Shown here: piece after piece, positions 63,735-64,000 of the stretch
Layout: every line of letters starts with the position of its first letter
Numbering within the stretch: position 1 is the first letter of the stretch
NCBI RefSeq assembly: GCF_900111555.1
Contig: NZ_FOHZ01000002.1
Span: 124,001 to 188,000 of the forward strand
Direction of reading: 5' to 3'
Length of the DNA stretch: 64,000 bases
Origin: Marinobacter segnicrescens
GTDB lineage: Bacteria; Pseudomonadota; Gammaproteobacteria; Pseudomonadales; Oleiphilaceae
Position numbers and translations under genes: made by a program
The notes under the pieces: generated by a model
Databases searched by the model: none
Told to the model about the DNA's origin: nothing
The model's input: only the letters and a program-made list of their open reading frames with translations

Positions 63735-63844
63735 CAGATGTCAGGAAAGGTTCCGTCCCCGTGAGACTTTGTTGTAAGGTGACCCTACGCTCCAAGAGAA
63801 ACGCCTCGACAATTCGTCTCATCAATAACGAAGGAACAATAATA

Positions 63845-64000
63845 ATGATCCTCACTGATTTGCCGGAACAGAGCCTCGAACGCTTTGGCGAATACACCAT
63901 GCTGTACGCCGGCGAGCGGGAAGTCACCAACCTGGAACTCCAGGACAGTGCCAACCGGCTGGCCAATGGCCTGCATAACCTGGGCGTCAAACCCGGTGAC
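63845..64000 (+). CDS. Acyl-CoA synthetase (AMP-binding), N-terminal part
   Basis: The first 52 residues of a protein that runs off the window. 'ERFGEYTMLYAGEREVTNLE', here in part, and 'DSANRLANGLHNLGVKPGD' match the N-terminal region of AMP-forming acyl-CoA ligases. The catalytic motifs lie outside, so exact substrate class is unknown. An AAGGAACA ribosome site precedes the ATG. The 110-base gap after the exporter contains no clear promoter. Confidence 0.75.
   Translation, partial: MILTDLPEQSLERFGEYTMLYAGEREVTNLELQDSANRLANGLHNLGVKPGD

Noticed and set aside
1..64000. tRNA, rRNA, CRISPR, IS or phage elements, c-di-GMP riboswitch
   Set aside because: I looked for tRNA-like cloverleaf ends, spaced direct repeats, transposase motifs and conserved riboswitch cores and found none by eye. 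A covariance-model search would be decisive.

Overview
The window is GC-rich, densely coding gammaproteobacterial chromosome. I see no IS element, phage module, CRISPR array, rRNA or tRNA gene. The content points to a marine, motile, lipid- or hydrocarbon-using bacterium, and Marinobacter or a close relative is my best guess by inference. The main clues are an AlkK-type acyl-CoA synthetase, a self-sufficient CYP102-type P450, several SDR and acyl-CoA enzymes, a petrobactin-type siderophore binding lipoprotein with a TonB receptor, a PilU-like ATPase, chemotaxis genes and many c-di-GMP proteins.

Layout. 1-1.4 kb: the start of an MltF-like lytic transglycosylase (cut by the window edge), a small thioredoxin and a DsrE-family remnant. 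1.4-6.3 kb: a single-domain globin, a GAF-GAF-GGDEF-EAL protein, a PilU-like ATPase and an orphan periplasmic solute-binding protein. 6.5-13.3 kb: an SDR, a five-gene branched-chain-type ABC importer (livG-livF-livK-livH-livM order), and dpkA converging on it. 13.3-16 kb: a membrane GGDEF-EAL protein and another SDR. 16-24 kb: a siderophore island with two divergent arms (LysR regulator, TonB receptor and lipoprotein leftward; binding protein, two permeases and ATPase rightward), with a Fur-box-like site in front of each transport arm. 24-25.6 kb: a membrane-anchored beta-helix protein of unknown function behind a near-perfect PhoB-type promoter. 25.6-29.3 kb: nitroreductase, alkK and a SLAC1/TehA-family transporter. 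29.3-44.4 kb: a nuclease and helicase island (secreted HNH nuclease, PD-(D/E)XK nuclease-helicase fusion, FAN1, DUF4864 protein, recC-recB-recD). 44.5-48 kb: an ammonium-transporter-PAS-PAS-GGDEF-EAL fusion broken by an apparent one-base frameshift. 48.3-53.2 kb: a hydroxyacyl-CoA-dehydrogenase-like SDR, then a TetR repressor divergent from the P450-reductase fusion across a perfect 17-bp inverted repeat. 53.3-61.2 kb: CheV, a GT90 glycosyltransferase, PAS-GGDEF, a metallo-hydrolase with a SelW-like protein, a chemoreceptor, an alanine/sodium symporter and a PilZ protein. 61.5-64 kb: an enoyl-CoA hydratase-like protein, a DHA2 exporter and the start of another acyl-CoA synthetase.

How it fits together. 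Four GGDEF proteins (three of them also with EAL) and one PilZ protein surround pilus and chemotaxis genes, so c-di-GMP control of surface behaviour recurs across the window. Iron import looks Fur-controlled, fatty-acid hydroxylation looks TetR-controlled, and the beta-helix protein looks phosphate-starvation-controlled. Most convergent gene pairs end in a stem-loop that touches or contains a stop codon.

The leads I would follow first are the PhoB-promoter beta-helix gene, the frameshifted Amt fusion, and the operator and altered substrate-channel residues of the P450.
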